Positions 10,799-20,222 of a DNA stretch of 64,000 nucleotides are shown here, piece by piece (the stretch's first letter is position 1; each line of letters opens with the position of its first letter). This stretch comes from Actinomycetes bacterium (GTDB lineage: Bacteria > Actinomycetota > Coriobacteriia > Anaerosomatales > JAGXFU01), in contig JAGXFU010000008.1 in the NCBI GenBank assembly GCA_024637115.1, positions 1-64,000 on the forward strand, written 5' to 3'. Under the pieces are notes generated by a model. It worked only from the letters and a program-made list of their open reading frames with translations. It searched no databases and was not told where the DNA came from. Made by a program: the position numbers and the translations under genes.

Positions 10799-11556
10799 GC
10801 ATGACATTCGCCGATGTGTGGCTCGTGGCAACGAAGGAGTTTAGGGAGGTCGCGCTCAGGCAGGGCGGATCTCGCGGGAGTGTGTTCAACCTGGTGCTTA
10901 TTGTGGCGGTATTTGGCGTGTTCATGCCGCTGCAGGCGGGTCTCTCCTGGGTGCAGACGCCGTGGCTCTTGTTCACCTGGACATGGCTGCCACTTTTCAT
11001 GGTGAGCGCTCTGGTCGCCGATTCATTCGCCGGTGAGCGGGAACGCCATACGCTCGAAACGTTGCTGACCACGCCTCTCTCAGATCATGCGATTCTCTTT
11101 GGCAAGTTGCTCGCTGCGGTGCTCTACGGCTATGGCATGCTGCTTGTGGTATTCGCTGTAAGCCTCGTAACGGTGAACCTGCGCCACGGCACATGGCGCT
11201 ACCCCTTACTCTTTCCCGGAGAGGTGACGCTCGGTGTCCTTGTGATCGGCTTCCTGGTCACTCTGTTCGTTGCCTCGATCGGTGTGATGATTTCGCTGAA
11301 GGCGAAGACGGTGCGGCAAGCCGGACAGACACTGAGCCTGGGAATCTTGGTAACCCTGTGGGTTCCGGGAATTGCGGCCAACTATATGTTTCGCGCTCTG
11401 TCAGAACCGATGCGCCGAGCTCTCGTTGACTGGGCTGTTCAGCTCGATTTGTGGATAATCGCCGCTGCGGGAGTCGCCCTCCTTGTACTCGTCGATGCGG
11501 TGTTTGTTGGTATCGCGATGCGTAGATTCAGGCGTTCACAACTCACATTCGATTAG
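10795..11556 (+). CDS. ABC-2 type transporter permease
   Basis: A 253-residue membrane protein with about six helices and the ABC-2 core motif SFAGERERHTLETLLTTPLSDHAILFGKLLAA, the element that couples to the ATPase. It forms an exporter with the overlapping upstream ATPase. One permease gene implies a homodimer. NatB-like or antibiotic-efflux roles are both possible. Confidence 0.88.
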   Translation: MSMTFADVWLVATKEFREVALRQGGSRGSVFNLVLIVAVFGVFMPLQAGLSWVQTPWLLFTWTWLPLFMVSALVADSFAGERERHTLETLLTTPLSDHAILFGKLLAAVLYGYGMLLVVFAVSLVTVNLRHGTWRYPLLFPGEVTLGVLVIGFLVTLFVASIGVMISLKAKTVRQAGQTLSLGILVTLWVPGIAANYMFRALSEPMRRALVDWAVQLDLWIIAAAGVALLVLVDAVFVGIAMRRFRRSQLTFD

Positions 11557-11610
11557 AATGCGAGTAAGAGCGGGCGCGCCTGTCGTCCGCGATCTCGGAG
11601 GTGTTTGTTC

Positions 11611-13236
11611 GTGGGACCTGTTCTGGTCTTTGGCCATAAGAACCCGGATAACGATTCGATCTGTTCAGCGGTCGCCTATGCGCACCTCAAGAACCTGACG
11701 GATCCGGAGAACGTCTATGTTCCAGCCCGTTTGGGTTCGGTTCCGCACGAGACTGCCTGGGTGTTTGCGCGTTTTGGTGTGCAACTGCCTGAAGAGATCA
11801 CACATGTGCACACACGCGTACGCGATGTGATGACGGAAAGTGTTGTCTCTGTCTCTGCGGATCAGACGATGCTCGATGCGGGTCGGCTTATGCGCGAGCA
11901 CCACGTGCGCGCCCTCCCGGTACTTGAGGGAAGTGTCGTTCGTGGACTGGTCAACGTGCGCAATCTTGCCGAGCGCTATCTCGATGAAACCGAGATTCGT
12001 GGCTTTGGCAAGGTGCCTGTGAGCGTGGCGAGTCTCGTTCGTGTGCTCGATGGAGATCTTGTTGTCGGTGATCCAAAGGAGCAGCTTGAAGGCAACGTGC
12101 TCATTGCTGCAATGGAACCGGCTACCATGCTCGGCTACATTCAGCCGGGCGACACGCTTATCGTGGGCGATCGTAAGCGTACGCAGCCGATGGCACTTGA
12201 TGCGGGGGTCGCGTGTCTGATTGTGAGCGGGGGCGCGCGTCCGGACGAAGAGGTTCTCGAGGTGGCTCGAGCGAGAGGCGCTGCCGTTATCGCGACGGTG
12301 CATGACAGCTACGCCGCCGCGCGCCTGGTCAATCTCTCGACCTCCGTTCGAGACGTCATGGACACACACGTGCCCTATGTCGAGCCGGACACCTTGCTCT
12401 CAGAAGCTGCGGAGGACGCGCTATCGAGCGAGCACCGCGAGGCGCTCGTGGTTGATGGCGACGGCCGTCTTGTCGGAATCCTCACACGGACCAACCTCGC
12501 GTTCGGCGCGCGCAGGCGTGTCGTGCTCGTTGATCACAACGAACTTGCACAGTCTGCGCCCGGTGTCGCGAATGCCTCGGTAGTTGAGATCGTGGATCAT
12601 CACAGGGTTGGTGATGTGCAGACAAACGGACCGATTCTCTTTCTCAATCTGCCGGTGGGCTCGACCGCGACGATCGTTGCGCAACGCTACGATGAACTCG
12701 GTGTCGAGATTCCGGAATCCATGGCAGGCTTGCTGCTTGCGGCAGTCCTCACGGATACCGTGCTGCTCAAGTCACCCACAACGACGGACGTTGACCGAGC
12801 AGTTGCGGACAAGCTTGCAGCGATTCTGGCTGCCGATGCCATCGAGTTTGGTATGGAGATGTTTCGTGCCCGGACGGCTGGTGAGCCTTTCAGCGCAGAG
12901 CGGGCTCTCATGGCCGATCTCAAAGAGTACCGTGTGGGCGATGTGACCACGGCGATCGGCCAGGTCGAGACGGTCGACGCAGGTGAGGTGATGGCGCATC
13001 TCGAGGAGTTACAGCAGCTCATGGAAGGGTTGCGGACGAATCGAGGTTATGACCTGGTGATTCTTATGGTCACTGATGTAGTACGTGAGGGAAGCAACAT
13101 CATCGCCATAGGCAAGATACGTCTTGCCGAGCGGGGACTCGACATTTCGCTCACTGATGGGGTGACCTGGATGGACGGTGTGCTGTCCCGCAAGAAGCAG
13201 GTTGCATCCCGACTCGTTGACGCAGCTTCGGGATAA
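11611..13236 (+). CDS. ppaC: Mn-dependent inorganic pyrophosphatase with CBS-DRTGG insert
   Basis: Hydrolyses pyrophosphate. The DHH-type catalytic core is split: GHKNPDNDS at the N-terminus, IVDHH and LLTDTVLLKSPTTT after about residue 310, and a DHHA2 domain at the end. Between them sit CBS (about 65-120), DRTGG (about 130-230) and CBS (about 245-300), the architecture of nucleotide-regulated family II enzymes, which are inhibited or activated by adenine nucleotides and diadenosine polyphosphates. The GTG at 11611 is preferred over TTG at 11605 because GGAGGT lies 8 bases upstream. Confidence 0.93.
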   Translation: MGPVLVFGHKNPDNDSICSAVAYAHLKNLTDPENVYVPARLGSVPHETAWVFARFGVQLPEEITHVHTRVRDVMTESVVSVSADQTMLDAGRLMREHHVRALPVLEGSVVRGLVNVRNLAERYLDETEIRGFGKVPVSVASLVRVLDGDLVVGDPKEQLEGNVLIAAMEPATMLGYIQPGDTLIVGDRKRTQPMALDAGVACLIVSGGARPDEEVLEVARARGAAVIATVHDSYAAARLVNLSTSVRDVMDTHVPYVEPDTLLSEAAEDALSSEHREALVVDGDGRLVGILTRTNLAFGARRRVVLVDHNELAQSAPGVANASVVEIVDHHRVGDVQTNGPILFLNLPVGSTATIVAQRYDELGVEIPESMAGLLLAAVLTDTVLLKSPTTTDVDRAVADKLAAILAADAIEFGMEMFRARTAGEPFSAERALMADLKEYRVGDVTTAIGQVETVDAGEVMAHLEELQQLMEGLRTNRGYDLVILMVTDVVREGSNIIAIGKIRLAERGLDISLTDGVTWMDGVLSRKKQVASRLVDAASG

Positions 13237-13255
13237 CAGGGGGGACAGGGGAGCC

Positions 13256-13921
13256 ATGACCACATCGAGCGGAACACCGTGGCGCCGGGATACGCGTCCG
13301 GGCGTTCTTGTTGTCCTCGCGGGCATTGCGGCGTTGCTTTTCTTCGGTCTCGTGTTCGTCGTATTGGTGTCCCCGGCGTTTGTTGCTTTTGACGAGGCGG
13401 GGTCGGGCCTCTTTCGCTCGATGGATGTCGTATGGTTCGAGCCGTTCTTTGGCGCCGCAACCCATGTCGGGGATTTCTGGGTGATGTTCTTTGCGACAGC
13501 CATCGCGGTTGCGGCACTCCACGTGCGTGGCTCTCGCGTTGAGGCAGTCATGTTCGGGCTTACCATGATGTTGGGCACAAGCGTTGGATGGCTTGCAAAG
13601 GAGCTTGTCGAGCGTTCCCGCCCAGGACTCGAATATGCTCGAATCACGCTGCCCGACAGCTACAGCTTCCCATCAGGGCACGCATTGGCGACATTTCTGT
13701 TCTTTGCCTTGATTGCGTTCATCGTTTCGCTTGAGGCCAAGTCGCTGCGTACTCGAGCAATCGTGTTCACCATATCTGTCGCGATTCCGCTGCTTGTGGG
13801 GGCCTCTCGCGTCTACCTCGGAGTGCACTGGTTTGGTGACGTCACCGCATCATGGATACTTGGTGTCGGCATCATGGCGGCCGCGGCGTCGCTCTATTTC
13901 AACTTCACACCGACCGAGTAG
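13256..13921 (+). CDS. PAP2 family phosphatase, membrane-bound
   Basis: A 221-residue integral membrane protein with about six helices and the three phosphatase motifs: KELVERSRP, PSGH, and SRVYLGVHWFGDV with its catalytic His. Relatives dephosphorylate undecaprenyl pyrophosphate or phosphatidic-acid-type lipids. The start ATG lies 19 bases after the pyrophosphatase stop behind a GGGGGACAGGGG run. It converges on phoR across a 24-base gap. The lipid substrate is not determinable here. Confidence 0.88.
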   Translation: MTTSSGTPWRRDTRPGVLVVLAGIAALLFFGLVFVVLVSPAFVAFDEAGSGLFRSMDVVWFEPFFGAATHVGDFWVMFFATAIAVAALHVRGSRVEAVMFGLTMMLGTSVGWLAKELVERSRPGLEYARITLPDSYSFPSGHALATFLFFALIAFIVSLEAKSLRTRAIVFTISVAIPLLVGASRVYLGVHWFGDVTASWILGVGIMAAAASLYFNFTPTE

Positions 13922-13945
13922 CGCGCGGTTCTCCCTGCGGACCGC

Positions 13946-15706
13946 CTAGGCCCGGGGTAGCGACATCGTGAACGTCGACCCCTCGCCCGGATGCGAGACG
14001 ATCTCAATCGATCCCCCGGCGCGTTCGACAACGTGGCGCACGAGTGCGAGTCCGAGCCCGGTTCCACCGCTTTCGCGTGAGCGCGCGCGATCAACCCGAT
14101 AGAAACGCTCAAAGACGCGCGGTAGGTCTTCCCCGGGGATTCCAATGCCGGTGTCACGTACCGAAATCAGCACACGGCTCCCGTCGACTGAGACCCCCAC
14201 CGTCACCGAGCCTTCCTCGGTGTACTTGATCGCGTTGTCCAGTAGATTATCGAGAGCTACCGCGAGATCGGTTGGATCCACCAGGGCGAGGACGTCGATT
14301 CCATCGACGTGGGTCAGATCCTTTTCGAGCCCGAGGTTGTTCGTTTCCGCTGCCACGCTATGACCAACCAGGGCGTTCTCGATTGCGGCCCGGACATCCG
14401 TCACTGTTCCAGTGGCTGCGGTTGCCTCGAGTCGGGACAGGTCCAGCAGGTCTTGCACGAGCCTGCCAAGACGAGCTGACTCGCTGGCGATCTGCTGCGC
14501 GAAGGCGATTGCCTGGTCGACATCACCGTCGGCCGCTGCGTTTGCAGCGGACTCGGCGAGAAGATGAATACCGGCGCTTGGAGTCTTGAGCTCATGGCTG
14601 GCATTGGCCACGAAGTCACGCCGCACACTGTCGACCCGGGTGCGTTCAGTGATGTCGCTCATGACTACGATGTGGCGCGTATGCGGGCCGGCGGGGTTCA
14701 AGGGAAGCACGCTCACTCGAATGTAGCGACCGCTGGTATCGGGACCGCAATCTCCCACAACGGACTCGTTGGCTGTCAATCCGCGCTTGATGATTCCGAC
14801 CACTGAGGCTGGGATTGCGAGCGACTCGACGGGTCTGTTCTTCCAACCGGTCGCCGGGGCTTTCAGGAGCGAATCGGTTGCAGTGTTGGCGAATTGGATC
14901 GTGCCATCCTGCAAGAGAAGGACGCCGTCGGGAAGCCCATCGAGCACAGAGCGTAGATTGCGCTGTTCGGATTCGAGTTCGCCAACCCGACGACGCATCT
15001 GCTCGCGCAACTCGGTCAGTGCTGTGGACAAGACGCGCAGGTCACCAGTCTCTGCGGGTACCGCTGCGTTGAGGTTGCCTGCGGCCATTGAGTTGGCTGC
15101 TAATGAGAGTCGGGCTATAGGTTCGGACGCTACAGCAGTCAGCCGAGTGACGATCGCCGCTGCCAGCACGATAGCGATCGCGAGCAGCATGAGTCCGAAC
15201 CGGCGTGCCGATGCGGCCACGTCACTGATGCGCTCAAGGGAGTCTGAGACTCGGAGCGCCACACGCTCACCGTTGAAACTTGCAGGGACGGCGACGTAGA
15301 GCTGTTCGGTGCCTTGCGTGGAACTCAGTCGACGGGCAATGCCGACGTCTCCGTCGAACGCATCGATCACCTCCGGGCGGCCCCCGTGGTTCTCCATGTC
15401 GTTCGTGTCTTCTTCGGAGTCCGCGAGTACGGAACCGTCAGAGGCGACGATCGTCATTCGAAGGTTGGTGCGCGCGGTCAACTGCCTGGCGGTCTCCGTG
15501 GCAGACGTGTCGGTCTGTCCCAATACAAGTGCGCCGGCTTGTGCGACCGCCTGGAGGTTGTCGCTCTGCTGGCTCACGATCGCCGTGTTGAGCGGACCGA
15601 ACAAGCTCCACGCCCACGCAGACGCGAAGAGTGCGACCACGATCAGGTATCCGATCGCGAGTCGCGCTCGATACGAGTCCGCCCAGCGGTGTGCGATGTC
15701 GGTCAT
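13946..15706 (-). CDS. phoR: Phosphate-type sensor histidine kinase (PhoR)
   Basis: A 586-residue kinase. Helix 1 is at about residues 15-37, followed by an extracytoplasmic region, helix 2 at about 168-190, HAMP, PAS (about 250-340), then HisKA with the phosphoacceptor in SHELKTP near residue 370. The ATPase domain has NLLDNAIKYT, DTGIGI and GGTGLGLALV. Its start overlaps the phoB stop by four bases on the minus strand, and the pair stands divergent from pstSCAB, which identifies the phosphate regulon by context. Confidence 0.9.
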   Translation of the reverse strand: MTDIAHRWADSYRARLAIGYLIVVALFASAWAWSLFGPLNTAIVSQQSDNLQAVAQAGALVLGQTDTSATETARQLTARTNLRMTIVASDGSVLADSEEDTNDMENHGGRPEVIDAFDGDVGIARRLSSTQGTEQLYVAVPASFNGERVALRVSDSLERISDVAASARRFGLMLLAIAIVLAAAIVTRLTAVASEPIARLSLAANSMAAGNLNAAVPAETGDLRVLSTALTELREQMRRRVGELESEQRNLRSVLDGLPDGVLLLQDGTIQFANTATDSLLKAPATGWKNRPVESLAIPASVVGIIKRGLTANESVVGDCGPDTSGRYIRVSVLPLNPAGPHTRHIVVMSDITERTRVDSVRRDFVANASHELKTPSAGIHLLAESAANAAADGDVDQAIAFAQQIASESARLGRLVQDLLDLSRLEATAATGTVTDVRAAIENALVGHSVAAETNNLGLEKDLTHVDGIDVLALVDPTDLAVALDNLLDNAIKYTEEGSVTVGVSVDGSRVLISVRDTGIGIPGEDLPRVFERFYRVDRARSRESGGTGLGLALVRHVVERAGGSIEIVSHPGEGSTFTMSLPRA

Positions 15707-16425
15707 ACGGTGGTTGCTCCTTGGGAGATCTCGTCGTGGGGAATTGCACCAAAGCGATAGCCGAGCCCGTGGACGGTGTGTATGTAGACGTAGTCCGAGG
15801 GGTCTTCGATCGCCTGTCTGAGCCGGCGGATGTGCACGTCGATCGTGCGTGAGGAGGGGAGGAAGTCGTAGCCCCAGACCTCCTCGGCAAGTGCCTGACG
15901 TGTCTTGAGCGCGCCCGGCTCTGAGGCGAGTGAGACAAGTAGCTGGAACTCCTTGAGTCGTAGCTTCGTAGGCACGCCCTTGATGCTGACGCGAAACTCA
16001 CTCGGCTCGACGATCAAGTCTCCAACCGTGATGGTCTCTTGCTTGGAGAGGACTTCGCGTTCCTTGACCCGGCGCAGGTTGGCCCGAACCCGGGCGAGGA
16101 GTTCCTGCATCGAGAATGGCTTGGTGATGTAGTCGTCGGCACCCGCATCCAGTCCGCGAACCTTGTCGCGTTCCTGATCGAGCGCGGTCACCATGATGAT
16201 TGCGACGTCTTTGTCGGTGGTTCGGAGTTCCTCGGCGACCAGATACCCATCCATGCTGGGCAGCATGAGATCGAGCAGAATCAGGTCCGGCTTGATCCGC
16301 CGCGCGGCATCGAGGCCCTCGCGACCGTCGGCAACACTCGTTGTGTCGAATCCTGCCCGCTTGAGGGCGTACTCGACGGTCTGCCGGATGATTGGATCAT
16401 CTTCCACTACCAGTACTCGCGCCAT
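15703..16425 (-). CDS. phoB: PhoB-type response regulator
   Basis: A 240-residue OmpR/PhoB regulator. The receiver carries the acidic pocket VVEDDP, the phosphoacceptor Asp in DLILLDLMLP, and the late Lys in YITKPFS. The winged helix contains SRTIDVHIRRLRQAIEDP and GLGYRFG. The ATG at 16425 is chosen because AAGGGA precedes it; a TTG 15 bases upstream is in frame. It shares the intergenic region with pstS, where tandem Pho-box repeats occur. Confidence 0.92.
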   Translation of the reverse strand: MARVLVVEDDPIIRQTVEYALKRAGFDTTSVADGREGLDAARRIKPDLILLDLMLPSMDGYLVAEELRTTDKDVAIIMVTALDQERDKVRGLDAGADDYITKPFSMQELLARVRANLRRVKEREVLSKQETITVGDLIVEPSEFRVSIKGVPTKLRLKEFQLLVSLASEPGALKTRQALAEEVWGYDFLPSSRTIDVHIRRLRQAIEDPSDYVYIHTVHGLGYRFGAIPHDEISQGATTV

Positions 16426-16491
16426 GCCCAATCCCTTCAAGGGGTGTTCGTGGGCTCATGATTGCATGTCTCGGGAGCAATTCAATTGCGT

Positions 16492-16529
16492 TTAACAATA
16501 GTTTTACCTAGATGTACGCAGGTTTAACA
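16492..16529. promoter_or_regulatory. Tandem Pho-box between phoB and pstS
   Basis: Direct repeats TTAACA (16492), TTTACC (16503) and TTAACA (16524) recur at 11 and 21 bases, the helical period recognised by PhoB/PhoP dimers (Bacillus PhoP uses TTAACA-like repeats). The site lies between divergent phoB-phoR and pstSCAB and could control both. Confidence 0.72.
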
Positions 16530-16636
16530 GCGGTGCAACCACTTCCTACGGCATGAATCCTATCGTTGTGCTTGCAAGAGGGCGGAGATGGAGCGCCCAA
16601 CCGATGATTTGACACATGACAGAGAAGAGGGATTTG

Positions 16637-17509
16637 GTGAAGGCGAACAAGTTGTTTGCTCTGACGCTGGCTTTCGTGCTCGCGCTCGGCGTGGTCGGTC
16701 TTTCCGGCTGCAGTAGCGATAGCACGTCGGACGGCGGGGACACGACCGGCGGCGAGCTCACCGGCTCGATCAACGTCGAAGGCTCCGACACGATCGTGAA
16801 CATGGGTCAGGCCTGGGCCGAGGAGTTCATGAACGAAAATCCCGGCGTGATGGTCTCTGTGAAGGGCGGCGGCTCGGGTACGGGCATCGCCGGCCTGATC
16901 AACGGAACGGTCGATTTCGCAAATGCCTCGCGTGCCATCAAGGACGAAGAGGTCACCGAGGCTGAGGCTGTTGGCGTTGACCCAGTTGAGCATCAGGTCG
17001 CCATCGATGGTATCGCGGTAGTAGTGAATCCCGCGAATGGCGTTGCCGAGCTCTCCATGGACGACCTTGGCAAGATCTATCGCGGTGAAGTGACCAACTG
17101 GAAAGACATTGGCGGAGTCGACGCTGACATTGTCCTTCTGGGTCGCGACACCTCCTCTGGTACCTATGAGTACTTCAAGGAGGCGGTTGTCGGCGAGGAT
17201 GCGGAGTACGCACCGTCGATGCGCAACCTCGCTTCGAACCAGGCGCTGGTCGATGAGGTCAAGGGCAACGAACAGGCGATCGCGTATGTCGGTCTTGGCT
17301 ATCTGACTCCCGACATCAGTGTGGTTGCGGTGGATGGCGTGAAGGCGAGCATCGAGACTGCCGCGGATGGCAGCTACCCGATCAGCCGCTACCTCTACAT
17401 GTACAGCAACGGTACCCCGGAGGGTGTGCAGGCCGCATACCTTGAGTGGATCCTCGGCGAGGCCGGCCAGGCCATCGTGGTCGATCAGGGCTTCGTACCG
17501 CTTCCGTAG
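16637..17509 (+). CDS. pstS: Phosphate ABC transporter substrate-binding lipoprotein
   Basis: Binds orthophosphate for PstCAB. The signal peptide ends in LSGC, so it is a lipoprotein. The mature part shows SINVEGSDTIVNM, KGGGSGTGIAGL, FANASRAIKDEE and GRDTSSGTYEYF, the phosphate-ligand loops of PstS. The GTG at 16637 follows GAAGAGGG at good spacing; an ATG at 16616 adds seven residues but lacks a ribosome site. pstC begins 6 bases after the stop. Confidence 0.95.
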   Translation: MKANKLFALTLAFVLALGVVGLSGCSSDSTSDGGDTTGGELTGSINVEGSDTIVNMGQAWAEEFMNENPGVMVSVKGGGSGTGIAGLINGTVDFANASRAIKDEEVTEAEAVGVDPVEHQVAIDGIAVVVNPANGVAELSMDDLGKIYRGEVTNWKDIGGVDADIVLLGRDTSSGTYEYFKEAVVGEDAEYAPSMRNLASNQALVDEVKGNEQAIAYVGLGYLTPDISVVAVDGVKASIETAADGSYPISRYLYMYSNGTPEGVQAAYLEWILGEAGQAIVVDQGFVPLP

Positions 17510-17515
17510 TGATAC

Positions 17516-18442
17516 ATGACTGACATCCCTCGCAAAACGAGGCGCGGTCTCAGCCGTTCGGTTACTCACCGGGCGGCTGAGGCTGTTGTCTCCAGAATGA
17601 TTGCCGCGAGCGGTTGGCTCGCAATCGTCATTCTTGCCGCGATAGCGATCTTCCTCTTCTTCAACGCAACGCGTTCGTTCGAAGAAGTCGGCCTGTGGAA
17701 GATGGTCTCCGGCGAGTTCTGGTACCCAACGTCCGACCCCGCGCAGTACGGCTTCCTTCCCTCGGAAGCCGGCTCGCTGTGGGTCACGATCGTTGGTCTC
17801 GTGGTGTGCGTTCCACTCGGAGTGATGAGCGCGATCTATATATCCGAATTCGCGTCACGCAGGTTCAAAGACATAGCGAAGTCGCTGATCGAGTTCATGG
17901 CGGCGATTCCGTCTGTGGTATTCGGTCTCATCGGTCTTGCGCTGCTCGTGCCGTGGACCCAGAAGTTGTTTAATCTCGACACCGGACTGACTGCCTTCTC
18001 GGCCGGTGTCATGATCGGTATTCTCACGCTACCGACCATCGTATCGATCGCCGAAGACGCGATGCATGCGGTGCCGCAGGACCTGCGTATGGGTTCGCTG
18101 GCGCTCGGCAACACTCGCTGGCAGACCGCATACAAGGTTATTGTGCCGGCCGCGTCATCGGGCATCTTTGCGGCTGTGATGCTGGGCCTTGGTCGTGCCA
18201 TCGGGGAGACCATGGTCGTGCTCATGCTTGCGGGCAATTCCGGCTTGATCCCATCGCAACCCTTCGTGTCCGCGCGTACGCTGCCGGGGACTATCGCGGG
18301 GGAGCTGGGCGAGGTCATTCAGGGTGGTCAGCACTATTCGGTCCTGTTCGCGATGGGGCTGGTGTTGTTCGTGGTTACCTTTCTTGTGAACCTCGCGGCA
18401 GACAGCGTACTCGAGCGTCAGCGTAGGAGGTGGCGCCGATGA
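17516..18442 (+). CDS. pstC: Phosphate ABC transporter permease PstC
   Basis: A 308-residue permease with six membrane helices; motifs ASRRFKDIAKSLIEFMAAIPSVVFG and GNTRWQTAYKVIVPAASSGIFAAVMLGLGRAIGETM identify PstC. A long cytoplasmic N-terminus precedes helix 1. It heads the permease pair and overlaps pstA by four bases. Confidence 0.96.
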   Translation: MTDIPRKTRRGLSRSVTHRAAEAVVSRMIAASGWLAIVILAAIAIFLFFNATRSFEEVGLWKMVSGEFWYPTSDPAQYGFLPSEAGSLWVTIVGLVVCVPLGVMSAIYISEFASRRFKDIAKSLIEFMAAIPSVVFGLIGLALLVPWTQKLFNLDTGLTAFSAGVMIGILTLPTIVSIAEDAMHAVPQDLRMGSLALGNTRWQTAYKVIVPAASSGIFAAVMLGLGRAIGETMVVLMLAGNSGLIPSQPFVSARTLPGTIAGELGEVIQGGQHYSVLFAMGLVLFVVTFLVNLAADSVLERQRRRWRR

Positions 18443-19311
18443 GAACGTCTCGTTCCGCAGCGCGCATCCGTTCCGCTCGCATCGCAGAGACGGTCGCTAA
18501 GTCGATTCTGGGCACAGCAACGATGATTGCGCTTGGCATCGCCGTGTTCTTGATCGGCTACCTCGCATACCGCGGCATGGGCTATGTGAGCTGGGAGTTT
18601 CTTACTCAAGCGCCGAGGAAAGCCATGACTGAAGGTGGCATCTACCCGGTAATCGTGGGAACCGTCTGGCTTACGGCGTGGACGGCCTTCTTCGCGCTTC
18701 CGTTCGGCATTATGGCGGGAATCTATCTGGCGGAGTACTCGCCTCGGAATCGTGCGAACCGCATCATCCGAATCGCGATTGCGAATATGGCTGGAGTGCC
18801 CTCCATCGTGTACGGCCTGTTCGGTGTGGCCCTGTTCGTCTTACAGATGGGTTTGGGGCGCTCAATCATCGCCGGATCGCTGACTCTCGCATGCATGACG
18901 CTTCCCGTGATCATCACGGTGACCGAGGAGGCGCTGCGCCAGATCCCGCGCGACCTCAGGCAGGCGTCTCTCGCGCTCGGCGCGACCAAGTTGCGCACGA
19001 TTCGCAAGGTCGTCTTGCCGGCTGCTGCACCAGGCATCGTCACCGGTTCGATTCTTGCTCTGTCCCGCGCGGCAGGCGAGACGGCTCCGATCCTGTTCAC
19101 GGCGGTAGCGTTCTTTGCGCCGATCGCTGATTCACCGTTCGATGAGACGATGGCTCTGCCGTATCACATGTATATTATGGCGACTTCCGCCACAAAGCCC
19201 GCCCCCCAGATGGTGTGGGGTACAGCATTCGTGCTCGTGGCAGGGGTAAGCCTGATCAACGTAGTTGTTGCATCGTGGAGAGCTCGCCAGAGGAGAAAGA
19301 TCAGATGGTAG
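18439..19311 (+). CDS. pstA: Phosphate ABC transporter permease PstA
   Basis: A 290-residue permease with the PstA motifs [29 protein letters not shown] and [15 protein letters not shown]. The ATG at 18439 overlaps the pstC stop and sits 9 bases after AGGAGG; the GTG at 18430 is too close to that site. It overlaps pstB by seven bases. Confidence 0.96.
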   Translation: MRTSRSAARIRSARIAETVAKSILGTATMIALGIAVFLIGYLAYRGMGYVSWEFLTQAPRKAMTEGGIYPVIVGTVWLTAWTAFFALPFGIMAGIYLAEYSPRNRANRIIRIAIANMAGVPSIVYGLFGVALFVLQMGLGRSIIAGSLTLACMTLPVIITVTEEALRQIPRDLRQASLALGATKLRTIRKVVLPAAAPGIVTGSILALSRAAGETAPILFTAVAFFAPIADSPFDETMALPYHMYIMATSATKPAPQMVWGTAFVLVAGVSLINVVVASWRARQRRKIRW

Positions 19312-20096
19312 AACGCACACAAACAGATGGCGCATTCGAACTGGTCGACGTCTCGGTTTCGTACGGCAACGAGATGGCGGTCGGGGGAGTGACGATGTCG
19401 ATACCGGAGCATGCGGTAACTGCCCTTATCGGGCCTTCCGGTTGTGGCAAATCGACACTCTTGCGCTGTCTGAATCGAATGAACGATGAGCTTGGTGATG
19501 TCACCGTCGACGGCACGATTCTCCTGGACGGCCAGGATATCTACGCCCGCACGATGGATCCCGTTGAGCTGCGGATTCGGGTTGGACAGGTGTTCCAGAA
19601 GCCGAATCCGTTCCCGATGTCGATCTATGACAATGTCGCGTACGGACCTCGTACACACGGGCTACGTGGCAAGGCGGAGCTCGATGCCGTGGTCGAAGAG
19701 TCGCTAAAGCGAGCCGCACTGTGGAATGAGGTCAAGGATGCCCTCAAGAAGCATGCGTTCGAGCTGTCCGGAGGACAACAGCAGCGGCTCTGTATCGCGC
19801 GGGCGCTTGCCACAGAGCCCGAGGTGCTTCTGATGGATGAGCCAGCTTCGGCACTGGATCCCATATCGACCCAGCAGATCGAGGATACGATCGCAGAGCT
19901 CAAGGAGAGCGTGACGATCGTGATCGTGACGCACAACATGCAGCAGGCGGCGCGGATCTCGGATAGGACCGCCTTCATGTTGCGGGAATCCATGGATCGA
20001 CCCGCGACACTCATCGAAATAGGCGAGACCCGGATGATGTTCACGAATCCTGGTGACAAGCGCACAGAGGCCTACATCACCGGTCGGTTCGGCTAG
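19305..20096 (+). CDS. pstB: Phosphate ABC transporter ATPase PstB
   Basis: A 263-residue ATPase. Walker [10 protein letters not shown] is at 43-51, then [10 protein letters not shown], the PstB-specific [22 protein letters not shown]-loop, signature [15 protein letters not shown] and Walker [14 protein letters not shown]. The start ATG follows AGGAGAAAGATC and lies inside the pstA end. No phoU follows, which is unusual because PhoU normally mediates Pst-to-PhoR signalling. Confidence 0.96.
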   Translation: MVERTQTDGAFELVDVSVSYGNEMAVGGVTMSIPEHAVTALIGPSGCGKSTLLRCLNRMNDELGDVTVDGTILLDGQDIYARTMDPVELRIRVGQVFQKPNPFPMSIYDNVAYGPRTHGLRGKAELDAVVEESLKRAALWNEVKDALKKHAFELSGGQQQRLCIARALATEPEVLLMDEPASALDPISTQQIEDTIAELKESVTIVIVTHNMQQAARISDRTAFMLRESMDRPATLIEIGETRMMFTNPGDKRTEAYITGRFG

Positions 20097-20155
20097 GCTC
20101 ACGCGCTGCATATGGTTTTGAGGCCGGTAAGAACCGGTTAGCACCGACACGCCAC

Positions 20156-20195
20156 AATCGTCTTTGTCACGCGGGCCCGCGCGGCGGAGACGATT
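20156..20195 (+). terminator. Hairpin after pstB
   Basis: Arms AATCGTCT and AGACGATT enclose a GCGGGCCCGC palindrome, 60 bases after the pstB stop. This could terminate the pst operon or lie in the leader of the next gene; no long T run is seen. Confidence 0.45.
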
Positions 20196-20222
20196 CGTGT
20201 TTTGGTGACTTGGAGGAATCAT

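Noticed and set aside
16508-17569. 353-residue minus-strand frame over pstS
   Set aside because: pstS has unmistakable motifs on the plus strand; the minus frame is a high-GC shadow.
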